A stretch of DNA of 64,000 nucleotides from NCBI RefSeq assembly GCF_000020125.1, contig NC_010676.1, positions 3,562,000 through 3,625,999 on the forward strand, read 5' to 3'. Under the pieces are notes generated by a model. The model did no database searches. It worked only from the letters and a program-made list of their open reading frames with translations, and was not told the DNA's origin. The position numbers and the translations under genes were made by a program. Shown here one piece after another: positions 44,959 to 53,750 of this stretch (the stretch's first letter is position 1; the number at the start of each line of letters is the position of its first letter). Source of the DNA: Paraburkholderia phytofirmans PsJN. GTDB taxonomy: Bacteria; Pseudomonadota; Gammaproteobacteria; Burkholderiales; Burkholderiaceae.

Positions 44959-45624
44959 TCAGTTTTGAGCCGGTTGCGTCGGTTGCCATTCGCGCACGTG
45001 TGCGCTGCGCGCTGGACGCGTCGGCGCTTGCCCCGGTGTTTTCGGCGTGCCGACAAAGATGAAGCCGAGCAGACGCTCGTTCGGGGCGAAGCCGAGCGCG
45101 TCGTGCAGGCGCGCTTCATAACTGTCCGGTCCGGTGGACCAGAAGCCGCCGTAGCCAAGCGCGTGGATCGCGTTAAGCATGTTCATCGCCGCCGCGCCGG
45201 CAGCCAGCAATTGCTCGATCTCGGGCACCTTGGGATGCGCCGAGATCGCCGCGCCGAGCGCGATCACCAGCGGCGCGGCGAATGCCTTCTGCCGGCGATG
45301 CGCATGCGCCGAACGCGGTTCGTCCGGCGAGCGGGCGCTGGCGAGGTCGACCAGCAGGTCGCCGAGCGAGCCACGCGCATCGCCGCGAATCGTCACGAAG
45401 CGCCAGGGACGCAGATTGCCGTGATCCGGTGCGCGCAAGGCGGCGTCGAAAATCAGGTCGAGTTCGGCGTCCGCGGGACCGGGCTCGGTCAGCGGCCATT
45501 GCGATTGACGCGACAGTAGAACGTCGAGCGCCGCCGAAGCTTTCGGGCCGTCGCCGGTGGCAGGCTTCACCGCCGTTGGACTCTGGCTGTCGGTCGTGGG
45601 GCGGCTGATGTCTAGGGTCGTCAT
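44959..45624 (-). CDS. Nitroreductase family protein (YdjA-like)
   Basis: FMN-dependent nitroreductase-fold oxidoreductase of 221 residues, similar to the small YdjA group. FMN-binding marks are APDHGNLRPWRFVTIRG near 68-84, AAMNMLNAIHALGYGGFWSTGP, and LLGFIFVGTPK towards the C terminus. The first 30 residues are polar and probably flexible. The physiological substrate is unknown. A Fur-box-like palindrome lies 52 bases upstream, so it may be expressed in iron limitation together with the two genes that follow. Confidence 0.88.
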   Translation of the reverse strand: MTTLDISRPTTDSQSPTAVKPATGDGPKASAALDVLLSRQSQWPLTEPGPADAELDLIFDAALRAPDHGNLRPWRFVTIRGDARGSLGDLLVDLASARSPDEPRSAHAHRRQKAFAAPLVIALGAAISAHPKVPEIEQLLAAGAAAMNMLNAIHALGYGGFWSTGPDSYEARLHDALGFAPNERLLGFIFVGTPKTPGQAPTRPARSAHVREWQPTQPAQN

Positions 45625-45675
45625 GATTTTGGGTTCGGCTGATGGTATGGGCTGAATAATGGGCTAATTTGCTAG

Positions 45676-45698
45676 TAAATGCAAATCATTCGCATTTA
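45676..45698. promoter_or_regulatory. Fur-box-like palindrome
   Basis: Perfect 7-base arms, TAAATGC and GCATTTA, around AAATCATTC. Within it, TGCAAATCATTCGCA (45680-45694) fits the 7-1-7 Fur consensus TGATAATNATTATCA at most positions. It lies 52 bases upstream of the nitroreductase start and 200 bases from the divergent MFS gene. It suggests iron control, but I cannot exclude another regulator. Confidence 0.6.
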
Positions 45699-45900
45699 GA
45701 AGGGCGTATTTGTGATTGTGTTTTGCGCGCCTCCCGTGCTCGACGACGCACGCGCGCGGCATCTACAGTCGAGCCGCGTAATCCCTTATCGCAACTAACG
45801 GTCAACCGCGCCCGGCGCCCCCGGATATGATGACGAGGTGCCGGTTTCAGCCTTTTTGGCAAAAGCGGCTTGCAGCCTCCTTGCCCACTTTCGACCGCCC

Positions 45901-47148
45901 ATGCCGACAAAAACACTCGACGCCGCATCGACTTCCGAGGCCACCGAAGCTACCGAAGCCGCCGAAGCAGCGCAACGCCTCCCCACGCTGATGCTCGCCG
46001 CGTCGCTATCGCTGGGCAGCGCAATCGCGCTCGGACTCGCCCGCTTCGCCTACGCGCTGCTGTTGCCGTCGATGAAACTCGACCTCGGGTGGAGTTTCGC
46101 CCAAGCCGGCGCGATGAATACGGCCAACGCGCTGGGTTATCTGCTTGGCGCGCTGGCTTTTCCGCGCCTCGCGCGCCGCTGGTCGGCCGGCGCAGTGTTC
46201 AGCGGCGGTTGCGTGGCGACCGCGCTGCTGATGGCGGGCAGCGGCTTGCTTGCCGACACGAACGCGCTGCTCGCCTTGCGCGTGATTACCGGCGTGAGCA
46301 GCGCGGCGATTTTCATCAGCGGCGGCGTGTTGGCCGCGCGGCTTGCATCGGCGAGACCGCACGATGCGGGGCTCGTCCTCGGCTTGTATTACGGCGGTAC
46401 AGGGTGGGGGATCGTGGCGTCGTCGGTGCTGGTGCCGTTGACCATCTTCAACGTCGCGCACGGCTGGCAGTACGCGTGGTTCGCACTCGCGCTCGCGTGT
46501 GCGGTGCTCGCGGCGGTGGCCGTCGGCGCGGCGCGAAAAATCGAGCGCGTGCACGCGATGGCGTCATCGGCCGCGCAATCACTCGGCGCCGCCGATGCAC
46601 CCCGCTGGCCGCGCTTCAGTCTCGCGCTGGCGGGCTATACGTTGTTCGGCGTCGGCTATATCGGCTACATGACGTTTATCGTCGCGCTGTTGCGCAATGC
46701 GGGCATGAGCGCGGCTGTCGTCACGTGCTTCTATCTGCTGCTCGGTGTGGCGACCGTGGTCTCGGCGCGCGTGTGGTCAGGACTGCTCGACCGCATGCGC
46801 GGCGGCCAGGCGCTCGCAGTGCTGAATGCTTTGCTCGCGATCGCGACGTTGTTGCCCGCGCTCTTCACTCAGCCATGGGTGGCGTTGGTATCTGGCGTAT
46901 TGTTCGGCGCGACGTTTCTCTCCGCCGTGGCGTCGACCACGGCTTTCGTGCGCCACAATCTGCCCGCGAGTCATTGGGCCAAAGGCATCAGCGCGTTCAC
47001 GATCGTGTTCGCGTTCGGACAGATCGTCGGACCGATGGTGATCGGCTGGGTCTCGGACGGCGCGGGTCTCGCGCGCGGGCTGGTTTATTCCGCGCTGCTG
47101 CTCGCGGCGGGCGCGGTGTTGGCAGCGTGTCAGAAGCCGTTGCGCTGA
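45901..47148 (+). CDS. YbfB/YjiJ family MFS transporter
   Basis: Twelve-helix MFS carrier of 415 residues from the ATG at 45901, of the YbfB/YjiJ group. The first helix block is SLGSAIALGLARFAYALLLPSMKLDLGWSFAQAGAMNTANALGYLLGAL, the family signature. GTG at 45838 is an in-frame alternative with no better site. Substrate unknown. It is divergent from the iron-linked nitroreductase unit and convergent with an Lrp-type regulator. A second transporter of the same family lies at 57665-58900. Confidence 0.88.
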   Translation: MPTKTLDAASTSEATEATEAAEAAQRLPTLMLAASLSLGSAIALGLARFAYALLLPSMKLDLGWSFAQAGAMNTANALGYLLGALAFPRLARRWSAGAVFSGGCVATALLMAGSGLLADTNALLALRVITGVSSAAIFISGGVLAARLASARPHDAGLVLGLYYGGTGWGIVASSVLVPLTIFNVAHGWQYAWFALALACAVLAAVAVGAARKIERVHAMASSAAQSLGAADAPRWPRFSLALAGYTLFGVGYIGYMTFIVALLRNAGMSAAVVTCFYLLLGVATVVSARVWSGLLDRMRGGQALAVLNALLAIATLLPALFTQPWVALVSGVLFGATFLSAVASTTAFVRHNLPASHWAKGISAFTIVFAFGQIVGPMVIGWVSDGAGLARGLVYSALLLAAGAVLAACQKPLR

Positions 47149-47187
47149 GTGTGACTCCGCGCATTCAGGCCCGTGTGCTGCGCGTTT

Positions 47188-47670
47188 TCACACCTGCACG
47201 GACGGGATGCTCTTCATGCAACGCAAGGCAAACATCGAACGGCTATGCCGGATGCCGGCGATCTTGTAGAGCTTCTCACGCAGGAACCGCTCGTAGCCTG
47301 CCGTACCGTCGACCGCCACCTTCACCAGGTAGTCGTAGTCGCCCGATACGAGATACGCCTCCAGCACTTCGGTTAGCGTCGCCAGTTCGGCGCCGAAGCG
47401 GGCGAGCGCGTCGTCGTCGTGACGGTCGAGCGTGACTTCGAGCAGGACGATGTCCGCGAAGCCGAGCTTCTGCTGATCGAGCAGCGCCACGTAGCCGCGG
47501 ATATACCCCTCGGTTTCCAATTGACGCGTGCGATTCCAACACGCGGTAGTCGACATGCCGACCAGCTCCGCTAATTCGGCATTGCTCAAGCGCGCGTTCT
47601 TTTGCAACTCGCGCATGATCTTGCGATCCTGGTTGTCGAGCGGGCGATTTCGGATGGTTGCGACCGTCAC
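47188..47670 (-). CDS. Lrp/AsnC family transcriptional regulator
   Basis: Leucine-responsive-type regulator of 160 residues. The helix-turn-helix is LDNQDRKIMRELQKNARLSNAELAELVGMSTTACWNRTRQLETEGYIRGY. The RAM effector-binding domain contains LEAYLVSGDYDYLVKV. The GTG start follows GGGAG. The nearby target is not obvious: upstream is a 380-base gap, and downstream is the convergent MFS gene. Such proteins often regulate amino-acid exporters or catabolic genes elsewhere. Confidence 0.9.
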   Translation of the reverse strand: MTVATIRNRPLDNQDRKIMRELQKNARLSNAELAELVGMSTTACWNRTRQLETEGYIRGYVALLDQQKLGFADIVLLEVTLDRHDDDALARFGAELATLTEVLEAYLVSGDYDYLVKVAVDGTAGYERFLREKLYKIAGIRHSRSMFALRCMKSIPSVQV

Positions 47671-48052
47671 TGGAAGTTTCTCCCTGAAAACTGCATTCTA
47701 AAGGAAGATCGTCCCGACATCGTGGGGCAAGCCTATTGCTTTAAGAAGCCTATCCAGCCGGCGTCCCGGTATATTTTCAGGGTGCATTCATGCCCGGGAC
47801 AACCGTCCGGGCCGCGAGCCTCGCGCCCACGGCCCTGCGCGGCCAAAAGCTGCCATCCGGTGTCTCGCCGCCTTTTTACAGGAAGGCTGCACGCGAGCCA
47901 ATTGCGGCGTTACCAGCGCCGTAAGACGCGCTCGCCCGGGCATGGATGCATGTTCCTCGCCGAATGCTTGTCAGCATGACCGTCTGCGCGACTGGGATCC
48001 GCGACCCGCATAGACGCTGCGGTGCGCTGAGAAGCGACGTGCGGCCGCTCAA
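47671..48052. other. Gap without a recognised gene
   Basis: About 380 bases upstream of the Lrp-type gene. It contains G/C-rich inverted segments around 47793-47812 but no convincing terminator, promoter or reading frame. The part next to 47670 probably carries the Lrp promoter. Confidence 0.4.
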
Positions 48053-48424
48053 TCAACCTCGTTTGATCGGCGCTTTGGCCGCGCTCTGTACCGCGACATT
48101 GCGATAGACGTCACGGCAAAATTGCATGCCGCCTTGATGCGCGCCGTTGACACCCGCCGCGATGCGTACTGTTCCCTCCACATGCAGAGGTGCTGGCGGA
48201 TTGACGATAGCGGCGTCGATCGCGAACGGATCGGAAGGCGATGCCCGCATGATGCCGATGCCCTTGATCGTCACGGCAAGGCAAGGGTCGGGGACTTGCG
48301 GATCATGGCCGGCCGCGACGTCGAAGTTGATGTTCAACGTCCAGAAGCCCTCGTGAATATCCTGATGAATAATGACCGCCTTCACCACATCCTGGTGTGA
48401 CAGCGTGTATTCGTTGCTTGCCAT
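48053..48424 (-). CDS. Hypothetical protein, 123 residues
   Basis: Cytoplasmic beta-rich protein of unknown family, starting MASNEYTLSHQDVVKAVIIHQDIHEGFWTLNINFDVAAG. It continues with LAVTIKGIGIMRASPSDPFAIDAAIVNPP, and the pattern suggests a small sheet domain. The start at 48424 follows AAGGAGGGA, an excellent site; an in-frame start at 48526 adds an unlikely tail. The strong hairpin at 48576-48617 lies upstream and separates it from the 24-residue gene. Confidence 0.65.
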   Translation of the reverse strand: MASNEYTLSHQDVVKAVIIHQDIHEGFWTLNINFDVAAGHDPQVPDPCLAVTIKGIGIMRASPSDPFAIDAAIVNPPAPLHVEGTVRIAAGVNGAHQGGMQFCRDVYRNVAVQSAAKAPIKRG

Positions 48425-48575
48425 CGCTCCCTCCTTGCTCGACGCATGCTGAGCGTACGTGTGCAGAAATGGCATTTTGCGCGGACTAGGGAAGGTTAGT
48501 TTTACGCGCCATTCCTCGCCGTGCAAGCGGAAAGATACGTGTGTCCATAAGTTGGCAAACGCGCAATGCGCAGAC

Positions 48576-48617
48576 GCGCGAAAGGCGACGCCCGGACGCT
48601 GGCGTCGCCTTTCGCGC
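48576..48617 (-). terminator. Very stable 17-bp hairpin
   Basis: A perfect 17-bp inverted repeat around an eight-base loop, with arms at 48576-48592 and 48601-48617. The arms are G/C-rich with an AAAGG/CCTTT step. It lies after the 24-residue membrane peptide gene and before the next gene on the minus strand. It probably ends or stabilises that transcript, although a T-run is absent. Confidence 0.6.
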
Positions 48618-48688
48618 CGTAGCCGGATAAGCCGCGGCGCAGTAGAACAAGCCTCCGATCAACCGCGCATGCAAGTACCTGGCAACGG

Positions 48689-48763
48689 TTAATGGAAGAT
48701 GAGGTACAGGATAACCAGTACGATCAACGGGACGCCAAGCAACCAGCCGAGAAGGTAAGGCAT
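48689..48763 (-). CDS. 24-residue single-helix membrane peptide
   Basis: Short gene of 24 codons starting MPYLLGWLLGVPLIVLVI and ending in LYLIFH. Almost all residues are hydrophobic, forming one transmembrane helix. A strong AAAGGAGA site precedes the ATG by nine bases, and a stable hairpin follows, which argues for a real gene. Very small membrane proteins of this look recur in Burkholderiaceae stress genes, but I cannot name a family. Confidence 0.65.
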   Translation of the reverse strand: MPYLLGWLLGVPLIVLVILYLIFH

Positions 48764-48874
48764 GATGTGATCTCCTTTCGTGTCGAGGTTTGAATACGAA
48801 AGTGATTGAGCATCCGGCGTGCCTGACGTGCCGCGTTGGGTCTTCGGCATCGCCATGGCAACCTCAAGCCGACA

Positions 48875-49930
48875 TCAAGGCAAATTCTCCCGCAGAATGA
48901 TGCTGAATTGCACGGGCTTCACGTCGCTCATCGCATCGCGCTTCTCGCGCACGTTGCGGAAAATACGCAGACAATTTCCCACCATAGCCTGCGGCGTTTG
49001 CGTGATCAACGCATCCATGGTGCCGTCGATCAGCAACGCTCGCGTGTCGGGCGTCAAGCCATGCCCGACAAACAGAATCTTCTGCTCAGAACGCGCCTCG
49101 ACAATCGCGCGCGCCACGCCATCCGATCCGCCGCCGCTGTTGTAAATGCCGGCAAGATCGGGATGCTGTTCAAGCAGCTTGCGCGTCTGCATATAGTTGC
49201 GCTCGCTATCGTCGTGCCCTTCGCGTAGGCCGATCACGCGCACTTGTGGGAACGTCGATTCGATCAAATGCAGAAAACCGATCTCGCGTTCTTCATGCCC
49301 GCGATAGTTGAGGCTGCCGGCGAGCATCGCGATCTTTCCGCTAGGGCGCGGGCCCATGAAGCGCCCGAGCAGCAACGCCGCCGTGCGTCCCGCCGATCGA
49401 TTGTCGATGCCCACATAAGCGAGCCGTCGCGCATTCGATAGGTCAGAAATCAGCGTGATGGCCGGCACGCCCTGATCCGCCAACGCATTTACGGCGTCGC
49501 GCACAACGGGATGTTCGAGCGCCATGAACACGACGCCATCCGCACGCTGCCCGTAATGCAACAGACGGTCGGCCAATTCCTTCGGGTTGAAACTCTCGAC
49601 GTAGTGCACGCGGCACTTCATGTCCAGCGCGTTCCACTGATCGTGTGCGAAGTCGATGTAGTCGCCGAGCATATGCAAATAGCGATTGGTGCCGGCAGGC
49701 AGCAGGAACGCGATGCGCATCGGCTTCGAGGCGGGCACGACGGGCGCCTCTGGCGTGAGCAGATAGCCGAGTTGGGCGGCCGCTTGCAGCACGCGTTGCG
49801 CCGTCACCGCACGCACGCCTTCACGGCCATTGAGCACACGATCCACCGTGGCGGTCGACACACCGGCGGCGCGCGCAATGTCGGGAATGCGGGCACGCGC
49901 GGCGGCGTTGAGGAGAAGCGTATCGGACAT
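48875..49930 (-). CDS. LacI family transcriptional regulator
   Basis: LacI/GalR-type regulator of 351 residues. The helix-turn-helix is RIPDIARAAGVSTATVDRVLNGREGVRAVTAQRVLQAAAQLGYL. The effector domain looks like a periplasmic sugar-binding protein (RIAFLLPAGTNRYLHMLGDYIDFA, VPAITLISDL). The start at 49930 follows AAGGA; a longer in-frame start at 50041 adds unlikely sequence. It is divergent from the TRAP/RuBisCO-like operon, which it probably represses until an acid-sugar inducer binds. Confidence 0.92.
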   Translation of the reverse strand: MSDTLLLNAAARARIPDIARAAGVSTATVDRVLNGREGVRAVTAQRVLQAAAQLGYLLTPEAPVVPASKPMRIAFLLPAGTNRYLHMLGDYIDFAHDQWNALDMKCRVHYVESFNPKELADRLLHYGQRADGVVFMALEHPVVRDAVNALADQGVPAITLISDLSNARRLAYVGIDNRSAGRTAALLLGRFMGPRPSGKIAMLAGSLNYRGHEEREIGFLHLIESTFPQVRVIGLREGHDDSERNYMQTRKLLEQHPDLAGIYNSGGGSDGVARAIVEARSEQKILFVGHGLTPDTRALLIDGTMDALITQTPQAMVGNCLRIFRNVREKRDAMSDVKPVQFSIILRENLP

Positions 49931-49957
49931 GGCAGTCCTTCCTTCGCAGAACGGAAG

Positions 49958-50093
49958 TCCATCAAAAAACATCAAGCTCGCGGTTTGACAGCGTTGGCCG
50001 CGCCCGCCTAGTCTTGCAGCTATCACACGACGTCGCGACACCGGTGACTATAAATCAAGGTGTAGCGAGCGGACGATGATGGTTTTTGATGGA
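49958..50093. promoter_or_regulatory. Divergent control region of the TRAP operon
   Basis: A plus-strand promoter is visible: TTGACA (49985-49990), 18-base spacer, TAGTCT (50009-50014). The region is flanked by a 16-base inverted repeat matching at 15 positions, TCCATCAAAAAACATC (49958-49973) and GATGGTTTTTGATGGA (50078-50093). Distant paired sites around a promoter would suit looping by a LacI-type protein, although each arm is not itself palindromic. Confidence 0.5.
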
Positions 50094-50132
50094 TTCGACA
50101 GTCACATCAATTATAAGCAAGGAGACGCTCAA

Positions 50133-51158
50133 ATGACCAACCTCGCGAGACGCACCCTGTTGCGTGCGGCGGCCGCTGTGCCGGTAGCCGGCGCGCTGGG
50201 CTTTCCGGCAATCGTGCGCGCGGCGTCCGGCCCGGAGTTCGTGTTCAAGTACGGCAACAACCTGCCGCTTACGCATCCGCTGAACGTGCGCTCGCAAGAG
50301 GCCGCGAATCAGATCAAGGAGGCGTCGAAAGGGCGCATGGAGATCCGGATATTCCCTAACAACCAGTTGGGCGGCGACACCGACATGCTCGCGCAGGTGC
50401 GCAGCGGCGGCATCGAAATGTTCACGCCGTCGGCGTTGGTGGTGTCGACGCTCGCACCGTCGGTTGCGATCAACGCGGTGGGCTTCGCGTTCAGCGACTA
50501 CAACCAGGTCTGGGGCGCCATGGACGGCAAGCTCGGCGCATACGTGCGCGCCGCGATGCAGAAGGCCGGGCTCGAATCGTTCGAAAAGATGTGGGACAAC
50601 GGCTTTCGTCAAACCACCACGAGCAATGGTCCCATTACGAGTGCGCAGACCATGCGCGGTCTGAAGATTCGCGTGCCGGTGAGTCCGCTGAGCATCGATA
50701 TGTTCAAGGGACTCGGCGCTTCGCCGACCAGCCTGCAATTCAGCGAGGTCTATTCGTCGCTGCAAACGCATATCGTCGATGCGCAGGAAAATCCGCTGCC
50801 GATCGTGCAGGTCGCGAAACTCTACGAAGTGCAGAAGTACTGCTCGCTCACCAATCACATGTGGGACGGCTACTGGTTCGTGCTGAACCCGCGCGCCTGG
50901 CAGCGCTTGCCGAAGGATCTGCAGGGCATTGCCAGCGATGCGTTCAACCAGTCGGCGTTGAAGCAACGTGAAGACGTGCGCAAGCTGAACGATGCGGCGG
51001 TCGCGGATTTGCAAAGCAAGGGCCTGTCGATCAACCGTCCCACGCCGGACACATTCCGCGCGGCGCTGCGTCAGGCCGGCTTCTACGCCGAATGGAAGAG
51101 CAAGTTCGGCAATCAGGCGTGGGACCTCCTCGAACAGTCGGTCGGCAAGCTGGCTTGA
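50133..51158 (+). CDS. TRAP transporter substrate-binding protein (DctP-like)
   Basis: Periplasmic solute-binding protein of a TRAP transporter, 341 residues. The signal peptide is LARRTLLRAAAAVPVAGALGFPAIVRA, with an RR pair that may allow Tat export. Then come FKYGNNLPLTHPLNVRSQEAANQIKEASKGRMEIRIFPNNQLGGDTDML and the family Arg in GLKIRVPVSPLSIDMFKGLGASPTSLQFSEVYSSLQTHIVDAQENP, which binds the substrate carboxylate. It probably takes up a sugar acid. AAGGAGA precedes the ATG. It is first in the operon. Confidence 0.92.
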   Translation: MTNLARRTLLRAAAAVPVAGALGFPAIVRAASGPEFVFKYGNNLPLTHPLNVRSQEAANQIKEASKGRMEIRIFPNNQLGGDTDMLAQVRSGGIEMFTPSALVVSTLAPSVAINAVGFAFSDYNQVWGAMDGKLGAYVRAAMQKAGLESFEKMWDNGFRQTTTSNGPITSAQTMRGLKIRVPVSPLSIDMFKGLGASPTSLQFSEVYSSLQTHIVDAQENPLPIVQVAKLYEVQKYCSLTNHMWDGYWFVLNPRAWQRLPKDLQGIASDAFNQSALKQREDVRKLNDAAVADLQSKGLSINRPTPDTFRAALRQAGFYAEWKSKFGNQAWDLLEQSVGKLA

Positions 51159-51220
51159 TCGTGTTGCATACGGGTGAGCCTGAGACGAAGCGCGGCGAGC
51201 CGCCGCGAGGAGACAGCAGG

Positions 51221-53107
51221 ATGTCGAATCACGCATTGAATCCGGCGGACGCGGGCGTGCCGTTGCACGCGGCGAGCATGCCGCGCCGCTGGTTGAGGAG
51301 CTTCGATCGTGGTCTGATCGCGCTCGTCGAAGTGTGCGCGGCGGCGCTGCTCATGATGGAAATCGTCGTGATGTTCGCGGGCGTGGTGTGCCGCTACGTG
51401 CTGCATCAGCCGCTCGTCTGGTCGGATGAACTGGCCGGCATTCTGTTCCTGTGGCTCGCCATGCTTGGCGCCGTGCTCGCGTTGCGGCGCGGCGAACATA
51501 TGCGGATGACGGCACTCGTCAGCCGCCTCTCGCCGCAGCGGCGCGCATTCGTCGATACGCTGGCGATCGCCGCGTCGATCGCATTGCTTGCGCTGTTGAT
51601 CGCCCCTGCGTACGACTATGCGTCCGGCGAGGCGGCGATCGTCACGCCCGCCCTGCAGATCAGCAACGCGTGGCGCGCGCTCGCTTTGCCCATCGGCGCG
51701 GCGCTCATGCTGCTGGTCGGCATGATTCGTCTTGCCCAGGTGAGCCGCGTGCGCGACGTCGTGATCGTGCTCGCCATTACCGCTGTATTGGCCGCGGTCG
51801 CCGTGTTCGCCGGGCCGTGGTTTCAGACGCTCGGCAAACCCAATCTCGTGATCTTTTTCGTCGGCGTGGTGGCGATCGGGATTTTTTCGGGCGTGCCGAT
51901 CGGGTTTTCGTTTGCGCTTGCCACGTTCGGCTATCTGGGCCTCTCGACCTTTACGCCGCTCGAAGTCGTGGTCGGCCGCATGGACGAAGGCATGTCGCAT
52001 CTCGTGCTGCTCGCCGTGCCGCTCTTCGTGTTCCTCGGCTTATTGATTGAAATGACCGGCATGGCGCGCGCCATGATCGAGTTTCTCGCGAGCCTCGTTG
52101 GTCATGTGCATGGTGGTTTGTCGTTCGTGCTGATCGGCGCGATGTACCTGGTCTCGGGCATCTCCGGCTCGAAAGTGGCCGACATGGCGGCCATCGCACC
52201 GGTGCTGTTTCCGGAGATGAAGAAACGCGGCGCTTCCGAAGGCGATCTGGTCGCGCTGCTCGCCACGACCGGTGCACAAAGCGAAACCATTCCGCCGAGC
52301 ATCGTGTTGATCACGATCGGTTCGGTGACGGGTCTGTCGATATCAGCGCTCTTCACCGCGGGCATGCTGCCGGGCGCCGTGCTCGCGCTGATTCTGTGCG
52401 TGGTGGTGTGGTGGCGTTATCGCAAGGAAGACTTGAGCGGCGCGCAGCGTTTCAGCAAGCGGCAGATCGGGCGATTGTTCGTCGTGTCGCTTCCGGCGCT
52501 GGCGTTGCCTTTCGTGATTCGCATGGCCGTGGTCGAAGGCGTGGCGACAGCGACGGAGGTATCGACCATCGGCATTGCTTACTCGATGCTGATCGGCCTC
52601 GTGGTGTATCGCCGTTTCGAATGGCGGCGGCTCGGCCGCATGCTGGTGGATGCAGCGACCTTGTCGGGCGCGATTCTTTTTATTATCGGCTGCGCGACGG
52701 CGATGGCTTGGGCGCTCACGCAATCCGGCTTTTCTCAGGACCTAGCGCAACTCATGGGCTCGATGCCGGGCGGCGCGTACGGTTTTCTCGCGGTGTCGAT
52801 CGTGGTGTTCGTGATGCTCGGCAGCGTGCTCGAAGGAATTCCCGCCATTGTGCTGTTCGGGCCGTTGCTGTTTCCCATTGCGCGGCTCGCGGGCGTGCAT
52901 GAAGTGCATTACGCGATCGTCGTGATTCTGTCGATGGGCGTGGGCCTCTTCTCGCCGCCGTTCGGGGTCGGCTACTACTCGGCGTGCGCGATCAGCAAGG
53001 TCAATCCCGATGCGGGCATTCGTCCGATTGTCGGCTATATGGGCGCGTTGATCGTCGGCCTGATCGTGGTCGCGGCGATTCCCTGGATTTCGATCGGGTT
53101 TCTTTAA
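51221..53107 (+). CDS. Fused TRAP transporter permease (DctQ-DctM)
   Basis: Inner-membrane TRAP permease of 628 residues combining the four-helix small subunit (residues about 28-180, with VCRYVLHQPLVWSDELAGILFLWLAMLG) and the large DctM subunit (from about 205, with GVPIGFSFALATFGYLGL, ISGSKVADMAAIAPVLFPEMKKRG and GAQSETIPPS). Sodium-driven uptake with the binding protein encoded just before it. AGGAGA precedes the ATG at 51221. The fusion of Q and M parts is common in this transporter class. Confidence 0.92.
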   Translation: MSNHALNPADAGVPLHAASMPRRWLRSFDRGLIALVEVCAAALLMMEIVVMFAGVVCRYVLHQPLVWSDELAGILFLWLAMLGAVLALRRGEHMRMTALVSRLSPQRRAFVDTLAIAASIALLALLIAPAYDYASGEAAIVTPALQISNAWRALALPIGAALMLLVGMIRLAQVSRVRDVVIVLAITAVLAAVAVFAGPWFQTLGKPNLVIFFVGVVAIGIFSGVPIGFSFALATFGYLGLSTFTPLEVVVGRMDEGMSHLVLLAVPLFVFLGLLIEMTGMARAMIEFLASLVGHVHGGLSFVLIGAMYLVSGISGSKVADMAAIAPVLFPEMKKRGASEGDLVALLATTGAQSETIPPSIVLITIGSVTGLSISALFTAGMLPGAVLALILCVVVWWRYRKEDLSGAQRFSKRQIGRLFVVSLPALALPFVIRMAVVEGVATATEVSTIGIAYSMLIGLVVYRRFEWRRLGRMLVDAATLSGAILFIIGCATAMAWALTQSGFSQDLAQLMGSMPGGAYGFLAVSIVVFVMLGSVLEGIPAIVLFGPLLFPIARLAGVHEVHYAIVVILSMGVGLFSPPFGVGYYSACAISKVNPDAGIRPIVGYMGALIVGLIVVAAIPWISIGFL

Positions 53108-53210
53108 GCAGATTTCTCAAGTTCATTAACAGGTTCGACCTTCGGGCGCAGCGTTTTCGCCGCGCCGGGGCGTCGCTCGTCTTTCAAACCCGCAGCATCG
53201 GGAGAGTTTC

Positions 53211-53750
53211 ATGAGTCGTTTTTTTGGCGAAATCCGGCAGGCAGGTTATGTGGTGCGGGACATCGAGGCCGCGATGGATTACTGGAGCCGCGTGCTCGGC
53301 GTGGGTCCGTGGTTCTACAACGAACGCGTGCCGATCGAGAACTACACCTACCGTGGGCAATCGTATGAGGTGCATAACTCGGTGGCGCTCGCGAACTCAG
53401 GACCGTTGCAGGTGGAACTGATCCAGACACGCAATGATGCGCCGTCCATGTATCGCGACTTCCTCACCGCGGGCCATACCGGTTTGCAGCACAACGCGTA
53501 CTGGACCACTTCATTCGACGCGGATCTCGCCCGACTGCAGGAGCAGGGCTTTAAAGTTGCCATGAGCGGCGAAGTGGGACGTAACGGGCGTTTCGTGTAC
53601 TTCGATACGGAGAATCATCCCGGCACGGTGATCGAGTTGTCCGAGATCGCCGGGCCGAAAGGCAAGCTCTTCGACATGATCTACGCGGCGTCGCGCGATT
53701 GGGACGGCCGCGAGCCGGTGCGCCGCTTTCCCGATCTGGGCACGCTATGA
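53211..53750 (+). CDS. VOC superfamily protein (glyoxalase-like)
   Basis: Vicinal-oxygen-chelate fold protein of 179 residues. QAGYVVRDIEAAMDYWSRVLGVGPWF begins the first module. The second module includes GLQHNAYWTTSFDADLARLQEQGFKV and ENHPGTVIELSE, with His and Glu as likely metal ligands. This is an isomerase, epimerase or lyase class. It lies between the TRAP permease and the RuBisCO-like gene and overlaps the latter by ATGA, so it very likely acts in the same pathway, perhaps as an isomerase of the acid-sugar intermediate. Confidence 0.87.
   Translation: MSRFFGEIRQAGYVVRDIEAAMDYWSRVLGVGPWFYNERVPIENYTYRGQSYEVHNSVALANSGPLQVELIQTRNDAPSMYRDFLTAGHTGLQHNAYWTTSFDADLARLQEQGFKVAMSGEVGRNGRFVYFDTENHPGTVIELSEIAGPKGKLFDMIYAASRDWDGREPVRRFPDLGTL

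Noticed and set aside
46006..46554. Minus-strand frames inside the 45901-47148 MFS gene
   Set aside because: They are antisense shadows of a clear membrane transporter gene.
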